Shown: one piece after another, positions 36,147-45,085 of the stretch
How the letters are laid out: each line of letters starts with the position of its first letter
How positions within the stretch are numbered: the stretch's first letter is position 1
From: Firmicutes bacterium UBA2530
Lineage (GTDB): Bacteria; Bacillota; Clostridia; Tissierellales; Sedimentibacteraceae
DNA: 64,000 bases
NCBI GenBank assembly: GCA_002340985.1
Contig: DDNC01000021.1
Span: 13,309 to 77,308, forward strand
Direction: 5' to 3'
Notes under the pieces: model-generated
Database searches by the model: none
Told to the model about the DNA's origin: nothing
What the model saw: only the letters and a program-made list of their open reading frames with translations
Made by a program: the position numbers and the translations under genes

Positions 36147-37673
36147 ATGGAATTAATTATGGAGATTGCACAAGATTTTTTATCGATTAATGTTATTGTT
36201 GCGCTTCTTATAGGTGTTTTGATGGGTATTATCGGAGGTGGATTGCCCGGAATAAGCCCAAGTATGACAATAGCGTTATTGCTGCCTATAAGTCTGTATC
36301 TACCTACAACCGTCGCTATTGCACTTTTGATGGGTGCTTATCAAGGAGCAATGTTTGGTGGCTCAATATCCGCTATATTGATAAACACACCCGGAACTGC
36401 CAGCTCGGCAGCAACAACACTTGATGGTTATCAAATGGCATTAAAAGGTCAATCGGGTAAGGCGCTTTATACAGCTCTGTATGCATCGTGTACAGGTGGT
36501 GTTATTGGAACAATAATTCTGCTGGCAATGGCTAAGCCACTGTCTACAGTAACACTAAAGTTCGGACCACCTGAATACTTCGGTCTTATGTTGCTTTCCC
36601 TTGCACTGATTGCCGGTATATCCGGGAAATCGCTTATAAAAGGATTAGTATCAGCTTGTTTTGGACTGCTTGTAGCCACAGTTGGAATGGACCCTATTTA
36701 TGGAACGAAAAGATTTACATTTGGAAATATAAATTTAGGTGATGGCATTGAAACATTATCAGTTTTTATAGGACTTTTTGCATTAACTGAAATAATGAGC
36801 CAGCTCTCTAAGGGAAGAACAGAACTTTATAAAAAGGCGGATGCGTTATCCATAGGTGATAATAAATTAAGCTTGGCTGAATATTTGGGTCAAATGATAA
36901 ATATAATCAAGTCAGGCATAATGGGTGCATTAATTGGGGTTTTGCCGGGGATAGGTGGAAGTACAGCTTGCTTTATCGCATATGCCGAAGCTCAAAGAAC
37001 ATCAAAAAATCCGGAGAAATTTGGAACGGGTGTTATTGAAGGTATAGCAGCACCGGAAGCTGCAAATAACGCAGTTTGCGGAGGAGCCTTGGTTCCGATG
37101 CTTACATTAGGTATACCCGGAGATGTAGTAACGGCAATTTTGGTAGGTGCTTTAATAGCGCACGGTATTAAGCCCGGTCCTCTTCTCTTTGTAGAAGACA
37201 TCGGAAGTGTATATACAATTTATATTGCTTTACTTCTCTCAGTGTTTGGATTGCTGCTGGTTGGGTCTTTAGGTATTCCTGTATTTTCAAACATTGTTAA
37301 ACTCAGAAAAGCAACTTTGTTACCTTTTATATTTATAATATGTATTGTAGGTACATATTCGGTAAGAGCAAATCTGTTTGATTCAATTATGATGATAGCA
37401 TTTGGGGCTGTCGGATTCATTATGAACAAAAATAAGTTTCCTATACCTCCGATGGTAATCGCTTTCGTTATAGGCAATCAGCTGGAATCAAGCTTAAGGC
37501 AAAGTTTGATTTTGTCCGGCGGAAGCATGAATATATTTGTTACACGACCTATATCATTGGTTTTAATAATTTCAGCCTTTATATTTGCAGCATTTATGGT
37601 AACAAGAAACAAGAAGATGGAAAATAAAGAAGTAGTGGTAATTAATGATTCAGGAGAAGAAGAAATAGCATAA
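36147..37673 (+). CDS. tctA: Tripartite tricarboxylate transporter large membrane subunit
   Basis: 508 residues and about 12 predicted membrane helices. TctA signatures are GIIGGGLPGISPSMTIALL near residue 30, GSISAILINTPGTASSAAT and, in the second half, GVLPGIGGSTACFIAYAEA and PMLTLGIPGDVVTAIL. It forms the channel through which the acid delivered by TctC is moved. It lies 18 bases after tctB. Confidence 0.95.
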   Translation: MELIMEIAQDFLSINVIVALLIGVLMGIIGGGLPGISPSMTIALLLPISLYLPTTVAIALLMGAYQGAMFGGSISAILINTPGTASSAATTLDGYQMALKGQSGKALYTALYASCTGGVIGTIILLAMAKPLSTVTLKFGPPEYFGLMLLSLALIAGISGKSLIKGLVSACFGLLVATVGMDPIYGTKRFTFGNINLGDGIETLSVFIGLFALTEIMSQLSKGRTELYKKADALSIGDNKLSLAEYLGQMINIIKSGIMGALIGVLPGIGGSTACFIAYAEAQRTSKNPEKFGTGVIEGIAAPEAANNAVCGGALVPMLTLGIPGDVVTAILVGALIAHGIKPGPLLFVEDIGSVYTIYIALLLSVFGLLLVGSLGIPVFSNIVKLRKATLLPFIFIICIVGTYSVRANLFDSIMMIAFGAVGFIMNKNKFPIPPMVIAFVIGNQLESSLRQSLILSGGSMNIFVTRPISLVLIISAFIFAAFMVTRNKKMENKEVVVINDSGEEEIA

Positions 37674-37714
37674 TTAAAAGAGTAATATAAATTATATATC
37701 AAAGGGAGAATGTT

Positions 37715-38737
37715 ATGAAAGCTAAACAAATATTTATTTTTATCCTGGTACTGATTATGATACTGACAGGATGCAGTTCGGCGCCTGCACAAGCACCATC
37801 GCCAGAATCAAAACCAGAACCTGAAAAAGCAAGTGAACAAAAAATTGATTTTCCGAATAAGCCTGTTGAAGTGGTGGTAGGTTTTTCAGCCGGCGGCGGA
37901 ACGCATTTAGCAGCAGAACTGCTTACTCCGCAGGCAAGTGAATTTTTAGGTCAGCCTATTCAAATAACATGTAAACCTGGCGCTGGCGGAGCAATCGGGG
38001 CTACATCTGTAGCAACATCTAAACCTGACGGTTACGCGCTCTTATATGCAACAATGTCCTTGCCTATTTCATTATATATGGACTCTGTTGATTTTGATGA
38101 AGACGATTTTGTTGGAGTTGCTTTGGCAAGCAATGTTGCACCTGTATTGGCTGTTAAGGGTGATGCGCCATATAATAATGCCAAGGAGATGGTGGAGTGG
38201 ATAAACGCACATCCCGGTGAGTTTTCCTGGGCGCATCCAGGTGTAGGATCAACACTGCATGTGCTTGGTGCCAACATGCTGTTTAATATGGATGTTATTA
38301 ACGGAGTTAAGGAAGTGCCTTTTGCAGGTACTACTGAAGGTGTAAGTGCTGTTCTCGGAGGACATGTGAGTGCTGTTGTAGGATTTCCCGCATCATTGAT
38401 TGAACAGGTCAGAGCAGGTGAAATGAAAATAATTGGTGTGTCCAGTCCTGAACGAATTGAAGAATTGCCAGATTCCCCTACGTTCATTGAGCAGGGATAT
38501 GCTGCAACGCTTACATCGACACGTGGAGTTTTTGCACCTAAAGACACTCCAAAAGAAGTGTTAGAAATACTTGATAAATCATTAGAAAAAATAATTACAA
38601 GCGAAGATTTCAAACAACGTGCAATTACATTAGGAGAGCCTGCTGTTTATGCAAACTCAGCAGAATTTGATAAGATGTATCATGAGCAATGCGTAATGAT
38701 TGAAAAATTGCTGAAGGAAATTGGGTTAGTAGAGTAA
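37715..38737 (+). CDS. tctC: Tripartite tricarboxylate transporter substrate-binding lipoprotein
   Basis: 340 residues of the Bug/TctC family, which binds carboxylates outside the membrane. A signal segment ends in ILTGC with lipidated Cys20, followed by an alanine/proline/glutamate-rich linker. The mature part has FPNKPVEVVVGFSAGGGTH, GAGGAIGATSVATSKPDGY and GVFAPKDTPKEVLE. As is common for binding proteins in such operons, a stable hairpin follows its stop. Confidence 0.94.
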   Translation: MKAKQIFIFILVLIMILTGCSSAPAQAPSPESKPEPEKASEQKIDFPNKPVEVVVGFSAGGGTHLAAELLTPQASEFLGQPIQITCKPGAGGAIGATSVATSKPDGYALLYATMSLPISLYMDSVDFDEDDFVGVALASNVAPVLAVKGDAPYNNAKEMVEWINAHPGEFSWAHPGVGSTLHVLGANMLFNMDVINGVKEVPFAGTTEGVSAVLGGHVSAVVGFPASLIEQVRAGEMKIIGVSSPERIEELPDSPTFIEQGYAATLTSTRGVFAPKDTPKEVLEILDKSLEKIITSEDFKQRAITLGEPAVYANSAEFDKMYHEQCVMIEKLLKEIGLVE

Positions 38738-38751
38738 CGTAATATTTAAAG

Positions 38752-38776
38752 CCCCTGTCATTATATATGACAGGGC
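38752..38776 (+). terminator. Intra-operon hairpin after tctC
   Basis: CCCTGTCAT (38753-38761) pairs perfectly with ATGACAGGG (38767-38775) around a 5-base loop. Only a moderate T content follows. It may be a partial terminator, or a 3'-end stabiliser that raises binding-protein mRNA relative to downstream genes. Confidence 0.55.
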
Positions 38777-38804
38777 GTATTTTATCAGACAAGAGGAGAA
38801 AATT

Positions 38805-39479
38805 ATGGCTAATATAGGATTTCGTATATTTTCAAATATTAATCGTCCGAGCATAGCACTTGTTGAAAAATTCAGAAATATTCCTGTTGCAAACATATGT
38901 GACAACATGGGTAGAATTTATTGTATGGACGAATCTATTAAAAGATTTAACAATGCTAATTTGCTTGGAGTTGCACTTACAGTTAAAGCGCCGTTAGGTG
39001 ACAATCTCATGTTCCACAAGGCTATAGAAATGGCAAAACCGGGAGATGTAATAGCAGTTGACGGAGAAGGTTGTATGGATCATTCTCTCTGCGGAGAAAT
39101 TATGATGAGAACTGCAATTAAAAGAGGGATTGCCGGATTCCTTATTAATGGGTGCATCAGAGATGTGGAAGCTCTGATGGACATGGATTTCAGTGTTTAT
39201 GCAAAGGGAGTTCAGCCTAAGGGTCCCTACAAAAATGGCCCCGGAGAAATCAATGTCCCTATTTGCATAGGAGGACAAGTAGTGTTGCCCGGAGACATAT
39301 TAGTTGGAGATAAAGATGGGGTAGTGGTAATTCGTCCTGATGATGCACAGGAATTATATGAAAAGGCCAGCGCTCACAATGAGATGGAAATCGAGAAACT
39401 TAGAAAAATTGAAGAAGGCACCCTTAATAAGCAATGGGTCGATGATACATTAATAAAAAAGGGCTGCGAATTTATTTAA
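38805..39479 (+). CDS. RraA-like protein, probable 4-hydroxy-4-carboxy-2-oxoacid aldolase
   Basis: 224 residues of the RraA/DlpA family. Conserved segments are NICDNMGRI, ADGEG-like VDGEGCMDHSLCGEIM, GFLINGCIRDVEAL with the Arg-Asp pair, and GDILVGDKDGVVVI. Relatives in aromatic catabolism cleave 4-hydroxy-4-methyl- or 4-carboxy-4-hydroxy-2-oxoadipate to pyruvate and an oxo acid; true RraA regulators are shorter. With an isomerase and a hydratase beside it, an aldolase completing a tricarboxylate degradation route is the likely role. Confidence 0.8.
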   Translation: MANIGFRIFSNINRPSIALVEKFRNIPVANICDNMGRIYCMDESIKRFNNANLLGVALTVKAPLGDNLMFHKAIEMAKPGDVIAVDGEGCMDHSLCGEIMMRTAIKRGIAGFLINGCIRDVEALMDMDFSVYAKGVQPKGPYKNGPGEINVPICIGGQVVLPGDILVGDKDGVVVIRPDDAQELYEKASAHNEMEIEKLRKIEEGTLNKQWVDDTLIKKGCEFI

Positions 39480-39500
39480 ATGCAGAATAGAGGAGTAGCT

Positions 39501-41423
39501 ATGGGATATACACTGGTTGAAAAAATAATTGCATCACATTTAATTGAAGGTAGGCTGGAAGCTGGTTCTACTATTGAAATTAAAATCGATCAGACTTTAT
39601 TGCAAGATGCATTAGGTACTATGGCATGTCTGCAGTTTGAAGCATTGGGACTGGATAAGGTAAAGACAGATTTGTCAATTCTGTATGTTGACCATAATAC
39701 ACTGCAAACTGGATTTGAAAATGCGGATGACCATATTTTCTTAAAAACATTTTGTGAAAAATATGGGTTGTATTACTCAAAACCAGGAAACGGTATATGT
39801 CATCAAGTCCATCTTGAGAGGTTTGGTGAGCCGGGCGGAACGCTTTTGGGGTCTGATTCTCATACTCCAACGAGCGGGGCATTAGGAATGCTTGCGATAG
39901 GAGCTGGTGGACTTGATGTGGCAGTAGCCATGGGAACCGGTTCATATTTCTTGACAATGCCATCGGTTATTCAGGTTGAGCTGGTTGGAAATCTTAAAGA
40001 TGGCTGTGCTTCAAAAGATATAATTTTAAAGGTTCTAAGTATTTTAAGCGTAAAGGGCGGAGTTGGGAAGGTAATTGAATATACAGGCGAAGGATTGAAG
40101 AATCTGTCAGTTTATGAACGTGCAACAATATCAAATATGGGAGCGGAATTAGGGGCAACATCGTCAGTATTTCCATCGGATGAACAAACGAAAAGATTTC
40201 TTGAAGCACAGGGAAGAGGCGAGAAGTTTAAGTGGCTGGCTGCAGATGAAGATGCCGTATATGCGGATAAAATCGTAATAAATCTCGATGAACTTGAACC
40301 GCTGGTTGCATTGCCTCATAGTCCTGATAATGTTAAGCCTGTATCGGAAGTGAGAGGAATTAAAGTTGACCAGGTATGCATAGGCTCGTGCACAAATTCT
40401 TCTTATTCAGATATGATGTTGGTTGCTAATGTTTTGAATGGCAAGACTATTCACAAAGATGTTTCTCTTGTAATATCGCCGGGGTCTAAACAGGTGCTCA
40501 ATATGCTTGCAAAAAACGGAGCGCTGTCAAGCATTATTTCATCCGGCGCGAGAATTCTGGAATCTGCTTGCGGACCGTGTATAGGTATGGGACAGGCACC
40601 AAGAAGCGGTGGAGTTTCTTTAAGAACATTTAATCGAAATTTTGAAAAAAGAAGCGGTACTGAAGATGCGCAAGTATATCTGGTAAGCCCTGAAACAGCA
40701 GTGGCATCAGCATTGGCAGGATACCTGACAGGATTGGAAAATATAGATTTCAGTAAATTTGATATGCCTGACAAGTTCGCAATAAATGATAATATGATTT
40801 TAGTTCCTCCATCGGAAAGCAAAGATGTTGAGGTTATCAAGGGGAAAAACATTAAACCTTTTCCGATGCATAATGCCTTGGAAGAAAATTTAAAAGGCAA
40901 GATATTGATAAAGGTAGGAGATAATATAACAACTGATCATATAGTGCCGGGAGGTGCTGCGGCATTGGCAAACCGTTCAAACATACCTTATCTGGCCCAA
41001 TATTGCTTAGTGAGATGTGATGTGGATTTTCCTAAGAATGCCATGGAGCATGGAGGAGGATTTATACTTGGAGGAATTAATTACGGCCAAGGATCTTCGA
41101 GAGAACATGCCGCACTTGCGCCTGTTTATCTTGGTATTAAGGCGGTAATAGCTAAAAGCTTTGCCAGAATACATAAAGCCAATTTGATTAATTCGGGAAT
41201 TATTCCGCTGGAACTGGTTAACCAGGATGATTATGAAGTAATAGAAAAATTTGATGATTTTGTATTGGAAAATATAAAAGAAAGATTGTTAACAAATGAA
41301 ATTATCATAGCCAAGAATGTTAATACAAAACAAGAGATTCCTCTGAAATGCAATGCTACCGAGAGAGAAAAACAAGTATTAGCTTCAGGCGGAATGGTTC
41401 GGTTTGTACGAAGCAGAAAGTGA
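39501..41423 (+). CDS. Aconitase-family hydratase, single chain
   Basis: About 640 residues from ATG 39501, chosen because AGGAG lies five bases upstream and MGYTLVEKIIASHL is the family N-terminus; an ATG at 39480 abuts the previous stop. Iron-sulfur ligands are visible in CIGSCTNSSYSD and ESACGPCIGMG. The swivel domain is fused at the C-terminus, with NYGQGSSREHAALAP. This is the compact bacterial/archaeal aconitase form. It could be true aconitase, homoaconitase-like, or a dimethylmaleate-type hydratase; operon context favours a dedicated role in the tricarboxylate pathway. Confidence 0.9.
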   Translation: MGYTLVEKIIASHLIEGRLEAGSTIEIKIDQTLLQDALGTMACLQFEALGLDKVKTDLSILYVDHNTLQTGFENADDHIFLKTFCEKYGLYYSKPGNGICHQVHLERFGEPGGTLLGSDSHTPTSGALGMLAIGAGGLDVAVAMGTGSYFLTMPSVIQVELVGNLKDGCASKDIILKVLSILSVKGGVGKVIEYTGEGLKNLSVYERATISNMGAELGATSSVFPSDEQTKRFLEAQGRGEKFKWLAADEDAVYADKIVINLDELEPLVALPHSPDNVKPVSEVRGIKVDQVCIGSCTNSSYSDMMLVANVLNGKTIHKDVSLVISPGSKQVLNMLAKNGALSSIISSGARILESACGPCIGMGQAPRSGGVSLRTFNRNFEKRSGTEDAQVYLVSPETAVASALAGYLTGLENIDFSKFDMPDKFAINDNMILVPPSESKDVEVIKGKNIKPFPMHNALEENLKGKILIKVGDNITTDHIVPGGAAALANRSNIPYLAQYCLVRCDVDFPKNAMEHGGGFILGGINYGQGSSREHAALAPVYLGIKAVIAKSFARIHKANLINSGIIPLELVNQDDYEVIEKFDDFVLENIKERLLTNEIIIAKNVNTKQEIPLKCNATEREKQVLASGGMVRFVRSRK

Positions 41424-41434
41424 AAATGTCAATT

Positions 41435-41471
41435 AAAAGGGAATAATCTTAACAGGTTATCCCTTTTTTTA
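41435..41471 (+). terminator. Rho-independent terminator of the tricarboxylate operon
   Basis: AAAAGGGAATAA (41435-41446) pairs with TTATCCCTTTT (41458-41468), with one bulged base and a short loop, and ends in T7. It closes the sigma-54 operon. Confidence 0.75.
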
Positions 41472-41855
41472 TTTGGGGAGAAACGAAACGAACAAAGCAG
41501 CCCTTGCAGGGAAATATCGTTAAGGGTGTAAATGTCCACTTCTATGATCACACCTTTCATCCTCCTTCAAATGTATATTTACATTTTAAAGGATTTTATA
41601 TGTTAGGTGGTAAGTTTTTTCACTGACATTCAGTGTCATAGTGGTACACTATTACAGTATCACTTACAGGCTGCCATTATTTCGAATCTTGGCAGCTTTG
41701 TTAATACGTGATTAAGAGTATAATCGTTATATTTATCGACAGTTGAAGCACCCAAGAAATGATCGATGTCTCTCAGCAAAAAGAATATATAAGCAAGAAA
41801 TAAAAAATAAATATGTATTATTTCTTGCTTATATAAGAGAATTACAAAACTATAA
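41472..41855. other. Gap with two inverted repeats and no gene
   Basis: No coding frame is evident. GCTGCCA and TGGCAGC (41670-41676 and 41690-41696) could form a weak terminator-like hairpin with TTTGTT after it. An 18-base perfect inverted repeat at 41786-41835 is listed separately. The stretch marks the edge of the accessory region. Confidence 0.4.
41786..41835. repeat. 18-base perfect inverted repeat
   Basis: TATATAAGCAAGAAATAA at 41786-41803 is exactly complementary to 41818-41835, with a 14-base AT-rich loop. No T run follows, so it is not a standard terminator. It lies just before the promoter of the accessory gene cluster and could be an element boundary, a protein site or an RNA structure. 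Confidence 0.7.
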
Positions 41856-41884
41856 TTGTAAGATTGAGGAAAATATTGTATAAT
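41856..41884 (+). promoter_or_regulatory. Predicted sigma-A promoter of the nucleotide-enzyme cluster
   Basis: TTGTAA at 41856-41861 and TATAAT at 41879-41884, spacer 17. The leader to the first start codon at 42095 is about 200 bases and contains no recognised element. Confidence 0.55.
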
Positions 41885-42094
41885 ACTTGTAAATGAGTAG
41901 TGCTTTTACAAGTTTAATTCATAATGCATTTTCTGAGATATGATAAGATACCTTGGATAAAGAAGTCAGAAATATCCATGAATAAGATGTAGAAGGTAAT
42001 AGGCACACTTTGCTTATACTTTTCAAAAATATCTAACTTAAATATGTATTTAGAGAATAATTATTTATGAATCTTACATTAGGAGGTAGTAAAA

Positions 42095-42436
42095 ATGGGA
42101 GGATCAAGAAGCTATAGTAGTGGAGGTAGAGGGGGTATATTTGATGGATGCGGAGGAACATTGGAATTTACATTATTGTATGCAAGTGATGTTGATATAG
42201 ACTATAATATTATTAAATCAGATGATGAAGTAAAAATAAGATTAGTGAAAGGTAATCTACCAAGACTTGAAGTTGTCACAATAAAGGACGAAATGTTAGT
42301 CGGATTGGTACCACCCACATATAGTATGTTAATTAAATGTATTGAAAAGGGATGGAAATATTACGGCAGAATTGTTCATGTTGAAGGTGAAGCGTTTGAT
42401 CCAAGAATTTATATTAAGGTTAGTGGTGAATATTAG
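42095..42436 (+). CDS. Small Gly/Ser-rich N-terminal protein of unknown function
   Basis: 113 residues, preceded by a good AGGAGG ribosome site. The first 22 residues are Gly-, Ser- and Arg-rich with two cysteine/glycine turns (GGSRSYSSGGRGG, DGCGG). A compact domain of about 85 residues follows; it is predicted mostly beta and includes LVGLVPPTYSMLI and RIVHVEGEAFDPRIYIKV. The second half is faintly reminiscent of HIRAN-like DNA-binding modules but too weakly to assign. The next gene begins right after its stop, so it belongs to the cluster. Confidence 0.75.
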   Translation: MGGSRSYSSGGRGGIFDGCGGTLEFTLLYASDVDIDYNIIKSDDEVKIRLVKGNLPRLEVVTIKDEMLVGLVPPTYSMLIKCIEKGWKYYGRIVHVEGEAFDPRIYIKVSGEY

Positions 42437-43147
42437 ATGTATAAAGGTGATATAGTTGAAATATTTCGGGGATTATGGAACTTATATGGAACATCAAAAG
42501 AGGTTAACGAATATGTAAAGATTACAGACAATGAAGCTCTCATTGATGAATTTTTTTTTGTAATACTAGGTGGATTTGGAATAAGCTATGAATTAAATAA
42601 ATCAGGTCTCAAGGTAATGAAAAATCAGGGCTACATTAATAGGGCGCTATATACCGAAAATATGTTTAAAGAAACAGTTTATTTTATTCAAAAAGAATTC
42701 TCAAAAAAACAATTTGAGCCTAAGACTAATAATAATGAATTTCGGAAATATAGGTTTATAGAAAGCAAACCAGCATTAATAGCATCTGCAGGCAATTGGC
42801 TATTAAAAGAATGCAGATGGGATTTAAATATGTTACTTAATGACAATGAAATAAATGTGAGGAAGGTGCTTTGCTCTTGCCCTGGTATTGGTATGAAGTC
42901 AGCAAGTTGGTTTTTAAGAAATACTGGTTACAATTATAATTATGCAGTCCTCGATATACATATTTTAAGATTTATTTCGAGAATAGGAATAGATGTCCCA
43001 GAGGTAATAACTGAAAAGGGTTATATTCACTTAGAAGAGAAATTAAGAGACATTTGTGATGCAATAAATGTTCCGTTAGGAGAAATGGATTATTTGCTTT
43101 GGATTTTAGGAAGAAGCGGATACTTAGATTATGTGGGGGTTAATTAA
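42437..43147 (+). CDS. HhH-GPD DNA glycosylase (OGG/Nth-like)
   Basis: 236 residues. The helix-hairpin-helix CPGIGMKSASWFLRN includes Lys154, the residue used by bifunctional glycosylase/lyases, and the catalytic aspartate is Asp173 in AVLDIHILRFI. No Fe-S cysteine cluster is present at the C-terminus. Members remove damaged or modified bases from DNA and can nick the backbone. The ATG follows the previous stop with no gap. Inside a cluster of nucleotide-acting enzymes, base excision from phage or modified DNA is more likely than routine repair. Confidence 0.85.
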   Translation: MYKGDIVEIFRGLWNLYGTSKEVNEYVKITDNEALIDEFFFVILGGFGISYELNKSGLKVMKNQGYINRALYTENMFKETVYFIQKEFSKKQFEPKTNNNEFRKYRFIESKPALIASAGNWLLKECRWDLNMLLNDNEINVRKVLCSCPGIGMKSASWFLRNTGYNYNYAVLDIHILRFISRIGIDVPEVITEKGYIHLEEKLRDICDAINVPLGEMDYLLWILGRSGYLDYVGVN

Positions 43148-43148
43148 T

Positions 43149-44429
43149 ATGAATATTGTTATTTATGGTGAAGTAGCATTAGATTGGTTAATAAGCCAAG
43201 ATGAAGCTTTAAGTTATAGAATTGGCGGAGCTGGATTATATGCTGCATTGAGTTCTGCTAAATCGGGTGGAAATGTAGAATTGTTAACTATAATCGGAGC
43301 TGAAATTGATGATTATTATAAATCTGTTTGGAACGGAATGGGGGTATCATTTAAGCATGCAAAAAATGATGAAGAATACAATATCTCTAACTATCTTGTA
43401 ACTGGATTTGAGAATTATCAAAAAAAAACTAGTATACCGGTGGTTTCAAAAAAGTTTAATCATGAATATTCACCTACGTTGCCTGAAGAATATGATGCTA
43501 TTCTAATTTTTCCGATTAACCATTCTATACCAAAGGATATGTGCATAAAAGCTAAGAGTGATAACAAGATGGTATTCTTGGATCCCAAGCCAAATCAAGA
43601 GTCAATTGCAGACGCTAGAGAGGTACTAGAGTATGTTGATGTATTGTTAGTTAATGAAGAAGAATTATCAATATTGTCAGATTTAAGTGATACAAATGAA
43701 GGAATAAAAAAACTTTTAGGATATGGAATCAAATATGTTATTGTTAAAAGAGGAATAAAGGGTTGTATATTGGCTGAAAGTGATAAAGAATTATCTATAA
43801 TTCCTGCGTATAGGAGTAATGCAGTATGTACATTGGGCTCGGGAGATGTTTTTGGAGGTGCATTGGCAACTATTTTTATTGAAACTGGTAATATGGAATA
43901 TAGTGTGAAATATGCCTCTTGCATGGCTGCTTCTTTCATTGAAAGCATGGATACAGAACAAATGCCTAGTAAAAGGGCTGTTGAAAAATACTTATATAAA
44001 AGAGAGTCTATGCGGTGTAGCTCATTAAAAAATATTACTATATATTTGGCGGGTCCATTTTTTTCAAGACAAGAACTGTATTGGGTTAACCTTATACACA
44101 AACGACTTGAAGCTATAGGTCTATCTGTATTGTCTCCATCAAGAGAAAATGGAATTATCGGTTTGAATTCTAGTGTAAATGAAAAAAAAGATATATTTAA
44201 TATGGACTTAAAGTTACTGAAACAGTCAGATGTAGTGATAGCCTTATTAGATCATAATGATTCAGGAACAAGCTTTGAAATAGGGTATGCTTATAGTAAT
44301 AATATACCTATAATAGGGCTAAAGACTTCGGATGATAAATTAAATAATATGATTCAAGTTGGTTGCAATGCTATATGTAACTCAATTGAAGAACTTATCG
44401 AAGAGGTATATAAATATGTATCAAAATAA
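43149..44429 (+). CDS. PfkB-family kinase fused to a nucleoside 2-deoxyribosyltransferase domain
   Basis: About 426 residues from ATG 43149. The N-terminal ribokinase-like domain (1-285) has GGAGLYAALSSAKSGG, FLDPKPN, LLVNEEEL and the catalytic Asp233 in LGSGDVFGGA. The C-terminal domain (about 295-425) starts IYLAGPFFSRQE and contains NDSGTSFEIGYAYSNN, with the nucleophilic glutamate, then IIGLKT. This is the signature of nucleoside 2-deoxyribosyltransferases, which cleave or exchange the base of deoxynucleosides. The fusion suggests that phosphorylation and base exchange act on one substrate. The QueC-like gene overlaps its end by 14 bases. Confidence 0.87.
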   Translation: MNIVIYGEVALDWLISQDEALSYRIGGAGLYAALSSAKSGGNVELLTIIGAEIDDYYKSVWNGMGVSFKHAKNDEEYNISNYLVTGFENYQKKTSIPVVSKKFNHEYSPTLPEEYDAILIFPINHSIPKDMCIKAKSDNKMVFLDPKPNQESIADAREVLEYVDVLLVNEEELSILSDLSDTNEGIKKLLGYGIKYVIVKRGIKGCILAESDKELSIIPAYRSNAVCTLGSGDVFGGALATIFIETGNMEYSVKYASCMAASFIESMDTEQMPSKRAVEKYLYKRESMRCSSLKNITIYLAGPFFSRQELYWVNLIHKRLEAIGLSVLSPSRENGIIGLNSSVNEKKDIFNMDLKLLKQSDVVIALLDHNDSGTSFEIGYAYSNNIPIIGLKTSDDKLNNMIQVGCNAICNSIEELIEEVYKYVSK

Positions 44430-45054
44430 TAGGGTTGTTTTATTGCTTTCAGGTGGAATAGATTCAACGGTATTGTTGTATTGGTTAATTAAAGAAAAAT
44501 ATGAGGTTTTTCCATTAATTATTAATTATGGACAAGTCACATATAATAGTGAATATCAACATTCTGTTAATATTCTAAATGATTTCAAAATGAAGGATTT
44601 ATATAGTATAGATGTCTCTCAATTATCTAAGATAGGAAAAGGAGCATTAACAGGACAATACCCTGATGATTTAACTTCAAATGAGGAATGGTATGATAAG
44701 GAATTTTTTCCAAACAGAAATCTCATACTGTTAACGTTAGCTTCAAATTATGCATATAAAATAAATGCAGACAATTTAGCTATTGGATTGGTAGGAGACT
44801 CATATAGAGATACTTCTATGGATTTCTTAAATTCTTTTAAAGATTGTCTAGAAAAATCATTAATACCAATGCACATCATTGCACCTTTTACTGAAAAAAA
44901 GAGAGAAGAAGTCATCAAACAAGCAATAGATTTAAGAGTTCCACTTAATAAGACATTCTCATGTAATGCTCTTAGTGGTAGACATTGTCAATTATGCAAT
45001 AGTTGCTATGAACGGCAAGTTTCTCTAAATATGTTTTTTACATTAGAACATTAA
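44416..45054 (+). CDS. QueC-like PP-loop ATPase (7-cyano-7-deazaguanine synthase family)
   Basis: 212 residues from ATG 44416, inside the end of the preceding gene. The PP-loop LLLSGGIDSTVLLYWL is at residues 9-24. The zinc-binding tail has four cysteines in SCNALSGRHCQLCNSCYERQ, as in QueC. QueC turns a carboxylate into a nitrile with ATP and ammonia while making preQ0. No queD, queE or folE accompanies it, so it is unlikely to serve queuosine synthesis. QueC-like proteins recur in anti-phage systems such as Qat and type IV CBASS. Confidence 0.85.
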   Translation: MYQNNRVVLLLSGGIDSTVLLYWLIKEKYEVFPLIINYGQVTYNSEYQHSVNILNDFKMKDLYSIDVSQLSKIGKGALTGQYPDDLTSNEEWYDKEFFPNRNLILLTLASNYAYKINADNLAIGLVGDSYRDTSMDFLNSFKDCLEKSLIPMHIIAPFTEKKREEVIKQAIDLRVPLNKTFSCNALSGRHCQLCNSCYERQVSLNMFFTLEH

Positions 45055-45085
45055 AATATATTATTACCATATATGGAGGAAGATG

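Noticed and set aside
38032..38613. Minus-strand frame of 193 codons inside tctC
   Set aside because: Antisense shadow of a clear binding-protein gene; residue composition is typical of a reversed frame.
43595..44101. Minus-strand frame of 168 codons across the PfkB-NDT gene
   Set aside because: Both domains on the plus strand keep their motifs; the reverse frame matches nothing.
44416..45054. Ordinary queuosine gene queC
   Set aside because: No queD, queE, queF or folE nearby, and the gene overlaps a deoxyribosyltransferase gene within a nucleotide-enzyme cluster.
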